Shown here piece by piece: positions 1-8,492 of a DNA stretch of 64,000 bases. Location: assembly GCA_964619675.1 (NCBI GenBank), contig CAZUEO010000009.1:1-64000 (forward strand), given 5' to 3'. The position numbers and the translations under genes are program-made. Position 1 is the first letter of the stretch; every line of letters starts with the position of its first letter. Under the pieces are notes generated by a model. The model did not search any database. It worked only from the letters and a program-made list of their open reading frames with translations, and was not told the DNA's origin. The DNA comes from JAPLMW01 sp964619675 (GTDB lineage: Bacteria > Planctomycetota > Phycisphaerae > Sedimentisphaerales > UBA12454).

Positions 1-61
1 TTGATCATCTCTGCTGAAGGTCGAAATCATTCAAACTATCCTGCAGCGATGCGGTATCGGT

Positions 62-625
62 TTGCAAAAATTCACAAACAAGCATTACAGCAAAATTTTA
101 AAATTCCTGGCAGAAAGTCGAATAGATAAAACCCTGCAGTTGCCAAACAAAGTTTTGCTTAAAAAAAATCAAAAAAGTTTTTATCTCGGCTTCTGCCAAA
201 GTTATCCTGATGAGCCGTTGCCTGTTCAATTAAAAATCCCGGGCAGTGTTTGCTTTGCTGACTGGATTATTGAAACCGAAATTTTGTCTGCTGATAAATT
301 CAATATCGAAAAAATCAAAAATGATAAAAATAATTTCACCGAATGGTTCGACTTTGAACTGATAAAGCCGCCTTTGATTGCTCGATGCAGACAGCAGGCA
401 GATAGATTTAAACCCTTTGGGCTCGGTGTATCCAAAAAGATTGGCAAATTTATAACATCAGCCAAGCTTGATATCGACCTGCGAAAAAAGACTTTTCTTG
501 TCTGTGATAGCGAAAAAATCCTTTGGCTTGTGCCAATACGAAGAGGCAGCAAAGCTTCAGTAACGAATATTAGCAAATGTTTGTTGCAAATAAAAATAAG
601 AAGCACTCAGAAACAGGATATGTAG
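62..625 (+). CDS. tilS: tRNA(Ile)-lysidine synthetase, C-terminal part
   Basis: TilS modifies C34 of the CAU-anticodon tRNA-Ile to lysidine with ATP. Only the linker and C-terminal domain are here. The block KPPLIARCRQQADRFKPFG, followed by SKKIGKF and a late WLVPIRRGS, matches the TilS C-terminal signature. The catalytic N-terminal PP-loop domain would lie upstream of the window. Homologous-looking residues continue in frame upstream of the TTG at 62 (frame from position 5), but an in-frame TGA sits at 2-4. The gene is therefore broken, has an error at the edge, or is represented only by this distal part. The TTG is simply the first possible start and is probably not the native one. Confidence 0.7.
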   Translation: MQKFTNKHYSKILKFLAESRIDKTLQLPNKVLLKKNQKSFYLGFCQSYPDEPLPVQLKIPGSVCFADWIIETEILSADKFNIEKIKNDKNNFTEWFDFELIKPPLIARCRQQADRFKPFGLGVSKKIGKFITSAKLDIDLRKKTFLVCDSEKILWLVPIRRGSKASVTNISKCLLQIKIRSTQKQDM

Positions 626-677
626 AGTCTGTTTTGTTAATATTTAAAAATTTTTAAAAAATTTTTAAATTTTTCTC

Positions 678-707
678 TTGACAATACCCCCCGATAACCT
701 TTATACT
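678..707 (+). promoter_or_regulatory. sigma-70-type promoter of the PEP-CTERM gene
   Basis: TTGACA at 678-683 and TATACT at 702-707 are separated by 18 bases. An A/T-rich tract lies just upstream (about 636-675) and could act as an UP element. The downstream gene has a GGAGG at 776-780, four bases before the ATG at 785, giving a leader of about 70 bases. Confidence 0.7.
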
Positions 708-784
708 ACGCTCAATTAAAATAACCGTAAATCCTTAAGTATAGACATCTCAGAAAGTTTGGCGCAGGATTTTATGGAGGAGTA

Positions 785-1594
785 ATGAGAAAACAAGGGA
801 AGAAGGGAAGGAGCAACATTAGGGCGGGGGTTGTATGTACACTTTTAGTTATTGTCTTTACGGCTTCTGCTTTTGGTCAAAATTTTAGTTATACTAATGT
901 AGCTGCTCCGCCAACCGGCGAAGCGAATCATGCTGAAATCCTTCATAACATTTACGGCGGCACGTTTACCCAGCAAGCGTCATCAGTATCAGGCTTGTTA
1001 GTAGACTATGGGAACACCAGTAACATCGTGGCCAGGAGAGTTTACGATTTTGACGATGAGTATGTCACTTTGGATGTACTGACAGATACGCTGGAAGGCA
1101 AAGTAGATCAAATCTGGACGGATGGTACCGTAACAGTAACAGCAGAAGCAAAATATGCTTGTTACAACCAGTCATTCGGCTGGAATGGAGGTGGGACATC
1201 CACTGCAAACTACTACGAATTGCTTACGGATGACGATATAGGAAATGGAGCAGCTGTTGTTGGTATTGACGGAGATTTCCTCTGGGGCAGCTGGCCTACC
1301 GATGATGATAAATGGTGGGATGAGGAGGGTGGCTACTGGTGTCCTTGGCCGGAGGAGGAAAAATGGTGGACGTATGAAATCAAGAACAATGATCTTAAAG
1401 ACCACTTTGTAACGTATAAAATCGAGGGGCTTGGCGGTGAGGAAACTGTATGGCTGCTGTTCATGGAAGACGTTCATTACTGTCAGTCGGATCACGATTT
1501 TAATGATTTTGTAGTTGAGTTGTCAGCAATTCCTGAGCCGGCGACAATTGCACTATTACTCCTTGGTGGTTTGTTCTTAAGAAGAAAAAGTTAA
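785..1594 (+). CDS. PEP-CTERM-sorted exported protein with DUF4114-like domain
   Basis: This 269-residue protein has a basic N-terminus, a hydrophobic signal segment (about residues 16-31) and a C-terminal PEP-CTERM tripartite signal: PEPA near residue 250, a hydrophobic helix, then RRK. PEP-CTERM proteins are exported, processed by exosortase and delivered to the envelope or matrix. The region just before the tail (WLLFMEDVHYCQSDHDFNDF) resembles DUF4114, a presumed Ca-binding beta domain. The protein is rich in Asp, Trp and Tyr. No exosortase is in the window. The start is fixed by GGAGG at 776-780. A strong promoter lies upstream and a terminator follows. Confidence 0.85.
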   Translation: MRKQGKKGRSNIRAGVVCTLLVIVFTASAFGQNFSYTNVAAPPTGEANHAEILHNIYGGTFTQQASSVSGLLVDYGNTSNIVARRVYDFDDEYVTLDVLTDTLEGKVDQIWTDGTVTVTAEAKYACYNQSFGWNGGGTSTANYYELLTDDDIGNGAAVVGIDGDFLWGSWPTDDDKWWDEEGGYWCPWPEEEKWWTYEIKNNDLKDHFVTYKIEGLGGEETVWLLFMEDVHYCQSDHDFNDFVVELSAIPEPATIALLLLGGLFLRRKS

Positions 1595-1640
1595 GACTTT
1601 AGACGGTTGCTGAAATCAGCACCGATGCACAATATAAATG

Positions 1641-1682
1641 CCCGAATCAGAGGTTCAAAATCCTGATCCGGGTAATTTTTTA
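1641..1682 (+). terminator. rho-independent terminator after the PEP-CTERM gene
   Basis: Ten-base arms at 1641-1650 and 1663-1672 pair with one mismatch (CCCGAATCAG / CTGATCCGGG). A T run follows at about 1676-1681. It lies 46 bases after the stop codon of the PEP-CTERM gene. Confidence 0.65.
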
Positions 1683-1686
1683 ATGA

Positions 1687-1956
1687 TACAATTATATCAC
1701 GCCTGACTTTCCTGCATTTGGAATCATTGAGAATACCGCTAATGAGATATGGAGCGGCAGCAACGCCTATTATCACAAGTCGCAGGATGCAGGCGATGAC
1801 TCAGCCGGTGCATTGTACGATTACTCATTTGCGACGGACATTGTAAAAGCAACGGTAGCTGTGTTTGCGCAGGAAGCCATCCTGATTCCTGAACCCGCCA
1901 CAATTCTTTTATTAACTTTTGGCGGTTTGATTCTGCAAAAATTCCGCAAGCCCTGA
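1687..1956 (+). pseudogene. relic of a second PEP-CTERM protein
   Basis: An open frame from 1687 to a TGA at 1954-1956 encodes about 89 residues ending in IPEPATILLLTFGGLILQKF plus a basic tail, a clear PEP-CTERM sorting signal. There is no start codon, no signal peptide and no ribosome site. The frame is preceded by two stop codons at 1681-1686. It therefore looks like the 3' end of a lost paralogue of the neighbouring PEP-CTERM gene. The tail resembles that neighbour's IPEPATIALLLLGGLFLRRK but is not identical. The rest is poor in recognisable motifs. Confidence 0.65.
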
Positions 1957-2055
1957 TTTGTGAATCATTCGCAGGTTTTAAGCTTATCGCACTGCATGCG
2001 GCCTGCAAATTCAATATTCAATCCAAAAGTCTATCTGCTTCCTGTGGATTTCTCC

Positions 2056-2084
2056 TTGACATTCCCCTGCCCTATCTCTAAAAT
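2056..2084 (+). promoter_or_regulatory. promoter of the gap-pgk-rpe cluster
   Basis: TTGACA at 2056-2061 and TAAAAT at 2079-2084 are spaced by 17 bases. The leader is about 80 bases. A strong ribosome site, AAGGAGG (2157-2163), sits six bases before the gap ATG. Confidence 0.65.
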
Positions 2085-2169
2085 CCCTGTTCCGTAAATT
2101 TTGTAATCTGGCGGGTAAACACCCTGTCAACTTAACTTTAACTCTTATAATATGTTAAGGAGGCTCTAA

Positions 2170-3198
2170 ATGGCGACCAAAGTTGGTATTAACGGTTTCG
2201 GCAGGATAGGCCGGGCGGTGGCGAGAATCCTGATGGAAAAAAAGACAGGTCTTGAGCTGGTAGCGGTAAATGACCTGACAGACGCCAAGACAAATGCCCA
2301 TATGTTCAAATACGACAGTGCAATGGGCACTTGGGGCGGCACAATAAGCGCAGCGGAAGATTCGCTGGTTATCAACGGGAAAAAAATAAAGGTACTTTCC
2401 GTAAAGAATCCCGCGGAACTGCCGTGGAGGGATATGGGCGTTGACATTGTCGTCGAGTCCACAGGCATTTTCAGGGATCGCGAATCGGCAAAAGGCGGTT
2501 ATGGCGACCACATCAAAGCGGGCGCAAAAAAAGTTCTACTGACAGTTCCGGCCAAGGATGAAATCGACCTGACAATGGTAATGGGCGTCAACGATAATAT
2601 GCTGAAACCCGAACACAATTGTGTTTCAAATGCAAGCTGCACGACAAACTGCCTCGCTCCTCCTGCAAAGGTAATCCACGAGGTCTTCGGTATTGAAAAA
2701 GGTTTTATGACTACGGTTCATGCCTATACCAACGACCAGCATGTGGCCGACCTTTTCCACAAAGACCTGCGGCGCGCACGTGCAGCAGCGGTAAATATCA
2801 TCCCGACCACGACAGGCGCCGCAAGAGCGGTTGGGAAAGTCATACCCGACCTGAACGGCAAGCTCGACGGCTTTGCGCTTCGTGTGCCGGTGCTCGTAGG
2901 CAGTGTGGTTGACCTTGTAGTGGAGTTGAAAAAGGAAGTTACGATTGAGGAAGTCAACGCTGCTGTAAAGAAAGCTGCCGAAGGCCCGATGAAAGGCATA
3001 TTGATTTACTGTGACGAGCCGATAGTCAGCAGCGATGTTATTATGAATCCCGCTTCGAGCGTCTTTGATGCGCTGAGCACAATGACCATTCCGAAAGGCA
3101 AGGGAAAAATGATTAAGGTCGTGAGCTGGTATGACAACGAATGGGGCTATTCAAACCGCACTGTTGATATAATGGAAAGACTTGCAAAGATGCTGTAA
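2170..3198 (+). CDS. gap: glyceraldehyde-3-phosphate dehydrogenase, type I
   Basis: Cytosolic glycolytic enzyme that oxidises and phosphorylates glyceraldehyde 3-phosphate with NAD(P)+. The 342-residue length is normal for the family. The Rossmann motif GINGFGRIGR is at residues 7-16. The catalytic cysteine lies in SNASCTTNCLAP (about residue 157), and WYDNEWGYSNR is near the C-terminus. The start is fixed by AAGGAGG six bases upstream. It is followed by a hairpin and then pgk, the next step of glycolysis, so the terminator may be partial (attenuating) rather than an operon end. Confidence 0.97.
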   Translation: MATKVGINGFGRIGRAVARILMEKKTGLELVAVNDLTDAKTNAHMFKYDSAMGTWGGTISAAEDSLVINGKKIKVLSVKNPAELPWRDMGVDIVVESTGIFRDRESAKGGYGDHIKAGAKKVLLTVPAKDEIDLTMVMGVNDNMLKPEHNCVSNASCTTNCLAPPAKVIHEVFGIEKGFMTTVHAYTNDQHVADLFHKDLRRARAAAVNIIPTTTGAARAVGKVIPDLNGKLDGFALRVPVLVGSVVDLVVELKKEVTIEEVNAAVKKAAEGPMKGILIYCDEPIVSSDVIMNPASSVFDALSTMTIPKGKGKMIKVVSWYDNEWGYSNRTVDIMERLAKML

Positions 3199-3208
3199 CC
3201 TGTTCTTA

Positions 3209-3249
3209 AAAGGCCTGTTTTTTACACAAAGCAGGCCTTTATTTTTTAT
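3209..3249 (+). terminator. hairpin terminator between gap and pgk
   Basis: A perfect nine-base stem, AAAGGCCTG (3209-3217) with CAGGCCTTT (3232-3240), is followed by ATTTTTTATT. It starts 11 bases after the gap stop and ends about 30 bases before pgk. It probably sets the gap:pgk expression ratio or separates the two units. Confidence 0.75.
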
Positions 3250-3279
3250 TGTCTTTCTTGTTGATGTGGAGATTTAAAA

Positions 3280-4518
3280 ATGGCAAAGAAAACCGTGGCC
3301 GACATAGACGTAAACGGCAAGAAGGTGCTGATGCGGGTCGATTTCAACGTGCCATTGGATGAAAACCGCAATATTACCAGCGACGCCAGAATCGTCGCGG
3401 CACTGCCGACAATAAAGACAATCCTCGATAAAGGCGGCTGTGTAATACTGATGAGCCATCTCGGCAGGCCGGATGGCGAAAGAAAACCTGAATTCTCGCT
3501 GGCGCCGGTCGCTAAAAAATTGGGCGAACTTCTGAATAAAAACGTTATCTTCGCAAACGACTGCATCGGACAAGAAGTAAAACAAAAAGCAGCAGCACTC
3601 AGGCCCGGAGACATTATGCTGCTCGAAAATGTCAGATTCCATAAAGAAGAAGAAATAAAAGATAAAAAAGCAGTTGAAGACCCCAAACTGCGAAAAGCAA
3701 AAGACGACTTCGCAAGACAACTGGCAGAACTCGGCGACGTATATGTCGATGATGCATTCGGAACCACGCACCGCGATAACGCATCAATGTACACCGTGCC
3801 GGAGATGATGAAAGGGAAAGATAAAGTCATCGGATTCCTCGTCGAAAAAGAACTCAAATTTTTAGGCGACGCCCTGAACAATCCGAAAAAGCCGTTTGTT
3901 GCCATATTAGGCGGAGCAAAAATATCCGATAAACTGAAAGTCATCGAAAACCTTATGAAAAAAGTGGACTGTATCCTCATTGGCGGAGCTATGGCCTATA
4001 CCTTCTTTAAAGCTCAGGGATATACAGTCGGGGACAGCCTGTGCGAAAATGACTTCATCGATAAGGCAAAAGAACTTATGGCCTTAGCACAAAAAGGCGG
4101 ATGCGAATTAGTGCTGCCGCTCGATAACGTCATCGTGCAGAAAATTGAGGCCAACGCAGCAAGTCAAATATCAGATGATAATATCCCTGCCGGCTGGCAT
4201 GGAGTCGATATAGGGCCTGAAACGATGACACTATTCGTTAAAAAGCTCGAAGGGGCCAAAACAGTCGTATGGAACGGACCAATGGGCATATTTGAGATGC
4301 CGCCATTCGATGCAGGCACAAAAGCAGTGGCCCAGGCAGTGGCAAAAGCTACCGGTGCGGGCGCGGTAAGCGTTATCGGAGGCGGCGACAGCGTAAGCGC
4401 CATTAAAAAGCTGGGCCTTTCAAAACGAGTCAGCCATATATCAACAGGCGGTGGAGCAAGCCTTGAGTTTATGGAAGGCAGAAAATTCAAGTGCCTGGAA
4501 ATACTTGATGAAAAATAG
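3280..4518 (+). CDS. pgk: phosphoglycerate kinase
   Basis: Transfers phosphate from 1,3-bisphosphoglycerate to ADP in glycolysis (cytosol). At 412 residues it is slightly longer than the usual ~395 because of a Lys/Glu-rich insertion around residues 115-140. Signature pieces are RVDFNVPLDENRN (about 19-31), SHLGRPDG (about 60-67), GGAKISDKLKVI (mid-protein) and GGGDSVSAIKKLG near the C-terminus. A GGAG lies about nine bases before the ATG. Its last 11 bases overlap the start of rpe, so the two genes are probably translationally coupled. Confidence 0.97.
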   Translation: MAKKTVADIDVNGKKVLMRVDFNVPLDENRNITSDARIVAALPTIKTILDKGGCVILMSHLGRPDGERKPEFSLAPVAKKLGELLNKNVIFANDCIGQEVKQKAAALRPGDIMLLENVRFHKEEEIKDKKAVEDPKLRKAKDDFARQLAELGDVYVDDAFGTTHRDNASMYTVPEMMKGKDKVIGFLVEKELKFLGDALNNPKKPFVAILGGAKISDKLKVIENLMKKVDCILIGGAMAYTFFKAQGYTVGDSLCENDFIDKAKELMALAQKGGCELVLPLDNVIVQKIEANAASQISDDNIPAGWHGVDIGPETMTLFVKKLEGAKTVVWNGPMGIFEMPPFDAGTKAVAQAVAKATGAGAVSVIGGGDSVSAIKKLGLSKRVSHISTGGGASLEFMEGRKFKCLEILDEK

Positions 4519-5182
4519 ACGTTTGCCACAAGCTGATACAATTGAGGTTGTGCCGTCAGTATTGAGCGCGGACTTTGCTCATCTTGCAGATGAAATCGCC
4601 CAAATCGAACGGGCAGGCGTAAAAATGGTACACCTTGACGTTATGGACGGGCATTTTGTGCCAAACATAACTATCGGCCCGCCTGTTATCGAAAAATTGC
4701 GAAAATATTCCAAACTCGTATTCGACAGCCATCTGATGATTAGCGAGCCGGAAAAATATGCCGATGAATTTATAAAGGCAGGCGTTGACCATATTACCTT
4801 CCATATCGAGGTAGTACCCCGGCCAGAAGATTTCATAAAAAAATTACACAATGCCGGCATAACAGCAGGAATCTGCCTTAACCCTGAAACGCCTGTGTCA
4901 AAAATAGAAAAATACGCGCGATTAGCAGATATGATTCTGGTAATGACAGTTCATCCAGGTTTCGGCGGACAACATTTTATCCAGGAAGCCGCTGATAAGA
5001 TTAAACCTATTCGCCAAATCGTGGGGCCAAATATACGCATCGAGGTTGACGGCGGGATTGACCCCGATACTACGCCAATTGTAACCGGATTAGGAGCAGA
5101 TACACTCGTTGCAGGCTATGCAATATTCGCCAAGCCAGACCGCCTGCAGGCAATAGAAGCTATACGCAACGCCTGCAGATAA
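4508..5182 (+). CDS. rpe: ribulose-phosphate 3-epimerase
   Basis: Interconverts ribulose 5-phosphate and xylulose 5-phosphate in the pentose phosphate pathway (cytosolic TIM barrel). I chose the ATG at 4508, which overlaps the last 11 bases of pgk and gives 224 residues, the family's usual size. The longer GTG frame from 4451 would add 19 residues read out of pgk. Motifs seen are VPSVLSADFAHL, the metal-binding HLDVMDGHFVPN, MTVHPGFGGQ and EVDGGI. An eight-base inverted repeat (5184-5191 / 5206-5213) without a T run follows the stop. Confidence 0.95.
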   Translation: MKNRRLPQADTIEVVPSVLSADFAHLADEIAQIERAGVKMVHLDVMDGHFVPNITIGPPVIEKLRKYSKLVFDSHLMISEPEKYADEFIKAGVDHITFHIEVVPRPEDFIKKLHNAGITAGICLNPETPVSKIEKYARLADMILVMTVHPGFGGQHFIQEAADKIKPIRQIVGPNIRIEVDGGIDPDTTPIVTGLGADTLVAGYAIFAKPDRLQAIEAIRNACR

Positions 5183-5310
5183 TCGCCGCAGAGGATAAAT
5201 CGTACCTGCGGCGGATAAATCCGAAAAAGGGACAAATTACAGCAAAACCAAAAGTTTTAATAAACCTTGCTGCTCAGCCAGAGAGGCAAATCGAAATGGA
5301 GGTCACAGTT

Positions 5311-6456
5311 ATGAAACGGATTGTTTTTGCAATTCTAATTATCACGGTTGTATTCTCAATTGCCAATGCCAAATACTCAGGCGGCTCGGGCACTTCCAAC
5401 GACCCCTACCTGATATCCACAGCCGAAGATATGAACCAAATCGGAGACAACTCCGCCGACTGGGACAAGCACTTTAAACTGACGGCTGATATAAACCTCA
5501 GCAATTATACCGGTACAGAATTCAGTCGTATCGGCACCAGTACTGTACCATTCAACGGCGTATTTAACGGTGACGGCCATACGATTTGGAGCTTTACATA
5601 TACGGCAGAAAACAGCGACTACATCGGTATTTTCAGTACCGTAGGCGGCTCAGGAAAAATCGAAGATATTTTCATTGCAGACGTAAATATAAGCGGCCGC
5701 GATTACATCGGCGGGCTGGCAGGATACAACGAAGGAACCATCGACAACTGCAGTTCGACAGGTAAAATTACCGGCGGGAGCAGTTTGCGAAATATTGGCG
5801 GACTGGTGGGAGAAAATTGGGGTAATATCAGTAACTGTTATTCAGCGGCTGCGGTGGCTGGCGGCGAGTGGACAGGCTACATCGGCGGATTGATAGGGGA
5901 AAACTACGGAGACCTCAGCAATTGCTACGCAATAGGCAGCGTCAGCGGTGGAGATTTTTCATACAATATCGGCGGACTGACAGGAGAAAATAGCTCCGGC
6001 ACCATCAGCAACTGTTATGCAGCAGGCAGCGTCAACGGCGGAGATTTTTCATACAACCTTGGCGGATTGACAGGAGAAAACTATAGCACCATCAGCAATT
6101 GCTATTTTCTTAATAGCGAACCGAATAACGGCTACGGAGAACCATTGACAGATGAACAAATGAAACAACAGAGTAGTTTTGTCGGCTGGGACTTTGTCTG
6201 GGAAATCGTTAACGGGCCGAATGATATCTGGGCGATGTGCGAAGGAGTCTGCTATCCCAAGCTTGCCTGGCAGTTTATGCCGGGCGACTGTGATAACGAT
6301 AAGGATGTTGATTTCCTCGATTTTGCCCGGCTGGCTCTGAATTGGTCGCAGGCCGACCCAAACGTTTACTGCGGCGGAACAGACCTCACCGGCAACGGCT
6401 GGATCGATTACAACGACCTGGTAATAATGTGCAGCCACTGGCTGGAGGGTGCATAA
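5311..6456 (+). CDS. secreted GLUG-repeat protein with dockerin-like C-terminus
   Basis: A 381-residue exported protein. The signal peptide is residues 1-20, ending ANA before KYSGGSG. About five GLUG-type repeats lie at roughly residues 133-265, each of the form GGLxGEN...ISNCY...GSVxGG, as in beta-helical surface adhesins. The last ~55 residues (from GDCDNDKDVDFLDF to DLTGNGWIDYNDLVIM) form two duplicated EF-hand-like loops typical of the dockerin-like tails of Phycisphaerae secreted proteins. The ATG at 5311 is chosen because GGAGGT (5298-5303) has ideal spacing to it; that site overlaps the upstream ATG at 5296. Its ligand is unknown. Confidence 0.75.
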   Translation: MKRIVFAILIITVVFSIANAKYSGGSGTSNDPYLISTAEDMNQIGDNSADWDKHFKLTADINLSNYTGTEFSRIGTSTVPFNGVFNGDGHTIWSFTYTAENSDYIGIFSTVGGSGKIEDIFIADVNISGRDYIGGLAGYNEGTIDNCSSTGKITGGSSLRNIGGLVGENWGNISNCYSAAAVAGGEWTGYIGGLIGENYGDLSNCYAIGSVSGGDFSYNIGGLTGENSSGTISNCYAAGSVNGGDFSYNLGGLTGENYSTISNCYFLNSEPNNGYGEPLTDEQMKQQSSFVGWDFVWEIVNGPNDIWAMCEGVCYPKLAWQFMPGDCDNDKDVDFLDFARLALNWSQADPNVYCGGTDLTGNGWIDYNDLVIMCSHWLEGA

Positions 6457-6486
6457 ATAAAACTCGATTCAGTTCTGCACTTCTGG

Positions 6487-6492
6487 TATAAT
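6487..6492 (+). promoter_or_regulatory. extended -10 promoter of accD
   Basis: TGG-TATAAT gives an extended -10 with TATAAT at 6487-6492; no good -35 is visible. The predicted start point (about 6499) leaves only about ten bases before the ATG at 6509. No Shine-Dalgarno is present before either 6509 or 6527. Confidence 0.55.
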
Positions 6493-6508
6493 CAGCCCTG
6501 CCTTATTT

Positions 6509-7381
6509 ATGAGCATAATAAAAACAATGGCAAAACAGTCAAAATCACAATGGGAGGGCTTTAGCTTAAAGCCGAGGAAGGAAATGCCTGAAGGGCTATG
6601 GCTTAAATGCCCGGGCTGCGAGAAACTCCTCTTTAAAAAAGCAGTCGAGGAAAATCTAAATGTTTGTCCTGAATGTGACTACCATTTCCGCATTGGAGCC
6701 GACAAAAGATTGAAATACCTCGTCGATAAAGGCTCATTCGAGCAGATTCTGACCGGAATGGTTACGGCAGACCCGCTGGAATTCAAGTTCAGGGGAACCA
6801 CATATAAAGACAGAGCAAAGGCCGCTGAAAAGGTCTCGGCAGGCAAAGAGGCTATGCTCATCGGCAAGGCCTTTATCAAAGGCAGAGGCCTGATGCTGGC
6901 GGTAATGGATTTTAATTACCTAGGTGGCTCAATGGGAGCCGTAGTCGGTGAAAAATTGTGTACCGCTATTGAAAAGGCAATGGAAAACTCGCTGCCGCTG
7001 GTAGTGGTAAGCTCGACAGGCGGGGCAAGAATGCACGAAGGCGTCGTCTCTTTGGGGCAGATGGCTAAAACAAGCGCTGCCTTGGCCAAGTTTGATGACC
7101 AGGAAGGTCTTTTTATATCAGTCCTGACTGATCCGACCACTGGCGGGGTTACGGCCAGCTTTGCAATGTTGGGTGATGTTATCATAGCTGAGCCGGGGGC
7201 ATTGATAGGTTTTGCAGGGCCGAGAACAATCTATGAAACCATCAAGGTCGAACTGCCTGAAGGCTTCCAAAGGGCTGAATTTCTGCTTGAACACGGCTTC
7301 GTCGATATGATTGTACGCCGCAAAGACTTACGAAGCGAAATAGCCCGGCTGATTGACTACTGCGGGAAAAACCTAGCGTAA
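6509..7381 (+). CDS. accD: acetyl-CoA carboxylase carboxyltransferase subunit beta
   Basis: The beta half of the carboxyltransferase moves CO2 from biotin to acetyl-CoA to make malonyl-CoA for fatty acids. At 290 residues it is of normal length. A four-cysteine zinc ribbon (CPGC ... CPEC, about residues 34-57) is followed by the crotonase-like core, including GGSMGAVVGEK, SSTGGARMHEG and FAGPRTI. The ATG at 6527 (MAKQSK) is an alternative start. accA is not in the window. It lies between the GLUG gene and hisC and appears to have its own promoter. Confidence 0.95.
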   Translation: MSIIKTMAKQSKSQWEGFSLKPRKEMPEGLWLKCPGCEKLLFKKAVEENLNVCPECDYHFRIGADKRLKYLVDKGSFEQILTGMVTADPLEFKFRGTTYKDRAKAAEKVSAGKEAMLIGKAFIKGRGLMLAVMDFNYLGGSMGAVVGEKLCTAIEKAMENSLPLVVVSSTGGARMHEGVVSLGQMAKTSAALAKFDDQEGLFISVLTDPTTGGVTASFAMLGDVIIAEPGALIGFAGPRTIYETIKVELPEGFQRAEFLLEHGFVDMIVRRKDLRSEIARLIDYCGKNLA

Positions 7382-7402
7382 AAACCCAAACAAAAATCAT
7401 AC

Positions 7403-7431
7403 TTTGCAATCCACACTTTTGTCCGTATAAT
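7403..7431 (+). promoter_or_regulatory. promoter of hisC, probably leaderless
   Basis: TTTGCA (7403-7408), a 17-base spacer and TATAAT (7426-7431). The ATG of hisC begins at 7440, eight bases after the -10, where transcription would be expected to start. No Shine-Dalgarno lies between them. Confidence 0.6.
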
Positions 7432-7439
7432 TCCCAACT

Positions 7440-8489
7440 ATGGGTTATTTCCGTGAAAATGTGGAAAAAATGACAGGTTACGAGCCGGGCTTTCAGCCAT
7501 CTGAAACAGATATAATCAAGCTCAATACCAATGAAAATCCATACCCGCCAAGCCCAAAAGCAACAGAGGCGATAAAGAATATAAGTCCTGCAGAGCTAAG
7601 GAGATACCCGCAGCCAATGGCGGATAGTTTCAGAGAGACGGCAGGTAAAATTTTAGGTGTGCAGCCGAAAAATATTATCTGCGTCAACGGCGGCGATGAA
7701 TTACTGAACATCGCAATAAGAGCATTCTGCGATGAGAAACGAGCCGTTGCTTATCCTGCGCCGACATACTCGCTTTATCCTGTGCTGGCACAAATGGCAA
7801 ACTGCCCTGCCGTCGAGATTCCGTTCGATAAGGAATTTAACCTGCCGGCAAAACTGGCCTCAAGCGGCGCGGCATTAACAGTCGTCTGCAATCCAAATGC
7901 GCCAAGCGGAACATTCATACCAAAAGAAGAATTGTCGCAGCTTGCAGAAGAAATAAAGGGAATACTTCTGATTGACGAGGCTTATGTCGATTTTGCAGAA
8001 GATAACTGCCTTGAGCTTGTAAAAAAATTCGACAATGTGATTATCCTTCGCACGATGAGCAAAGGCTATTCGCTGGCAGGTCTGCGATTCGGATTCGGCA
8101 TCGCAAATGAAGAAATAATAAACGGCCTGATGAAACTTAAAGATTCCTATAACGTCGATGCTGTTGCGATTGCCGCTGCGACGGCTGCGATACAGGACCA
8201 GCAGTATTTCAAAAATAATATTCAAAAAATCAAGATAGAGCGAAAGTTCATGACGGAAAGATTAACGGAGCTCGGATTTGAAGTGCCCGCAAGCCAGGCA
8301 AATTTTGTGCTTGCAAAACCCTCAAAAGCCAGAGCTATCGATATCTATGAAAAACTCAAGGACAGAAACATATACGTCCGATACTGGGCATATCCCGATA
8401 TAAAAGATAAGCTGAGAATTACGGTTGGGACCGGCGAGCAGAATGAAAAACTTATTGACGCATTAAAGGAAATTTTGGCCGAGGGATAA
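7440..8489 (+). CDS. hisC: histidinol-phosphate aminotransferase
   Basis: PLP-dependent class II-type aminotransferase that converts imidazole-acetol phosphate to histidinol phosphate in histidine synthesis. It has 349 residues. Seen are KLNTNENPYPPSP near the N-terminus, VCNPNAPSGTF, DEAYVDF and the PLP-lysine motif RTMSKGYSLAGLRFGF (about 200-215). It heads a tight run hisC-hisB-ispF-cysS-ruvC-ruvA-ruvB; hisB starts three bases after its stop. A TATAAT just before the ATG suggests a leaderless message. Confidence 0.93.
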   Translation: MGYFRENVEKMTGYEPGFQPSETDIIKLNTNENPYPPSPKATEAIKNISPAELRRYPQPMADSFRETAGKILGVQPKNIICVNGGDELLNIAIRAFCDEKRAVAYPAPTYSLYPVLAQMANCPAVEIPFDKEFNLPAKLASSGAALTVVCNPNAPSGTFIPKEELSQLAEEIKGILLIDEAYVDFAEDNCLELVKKFDNVIILRTMSKGYSLAGLRFGFGIANEEIINGLMKLKDSYNVDAVAIAAATAAIQDQQYFKNNIQKIKIERKFMTERLTELGFEVPASQANFVLAKPSKARAIDIYEKLKDRNIYVRYWAYPDIKDKLRITVGTGEQNEKLIDALKEILAEG

Positions 8490-8492
8490 AAA

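Noticed and set aside
1641..1672. tRNA-like GGTTCAAAATCC segment
   Set aside because: It is the loop of a terminator hairpin; there is no acceptor, D or anticodon arm around it.
4451..4507. Upstream GTG start for rpe
   Set aside because: The added 19 residues are pgk codons read in another frame and do not belong to the epimerase fold; the ATG at 4508 gives normal length.
5184..5213. Rho-independent terminator after rpe
   Set aside because: The eight-base stem is perfect but no T tract follows; kept only as an inverted repeat noted in the rpe entry.
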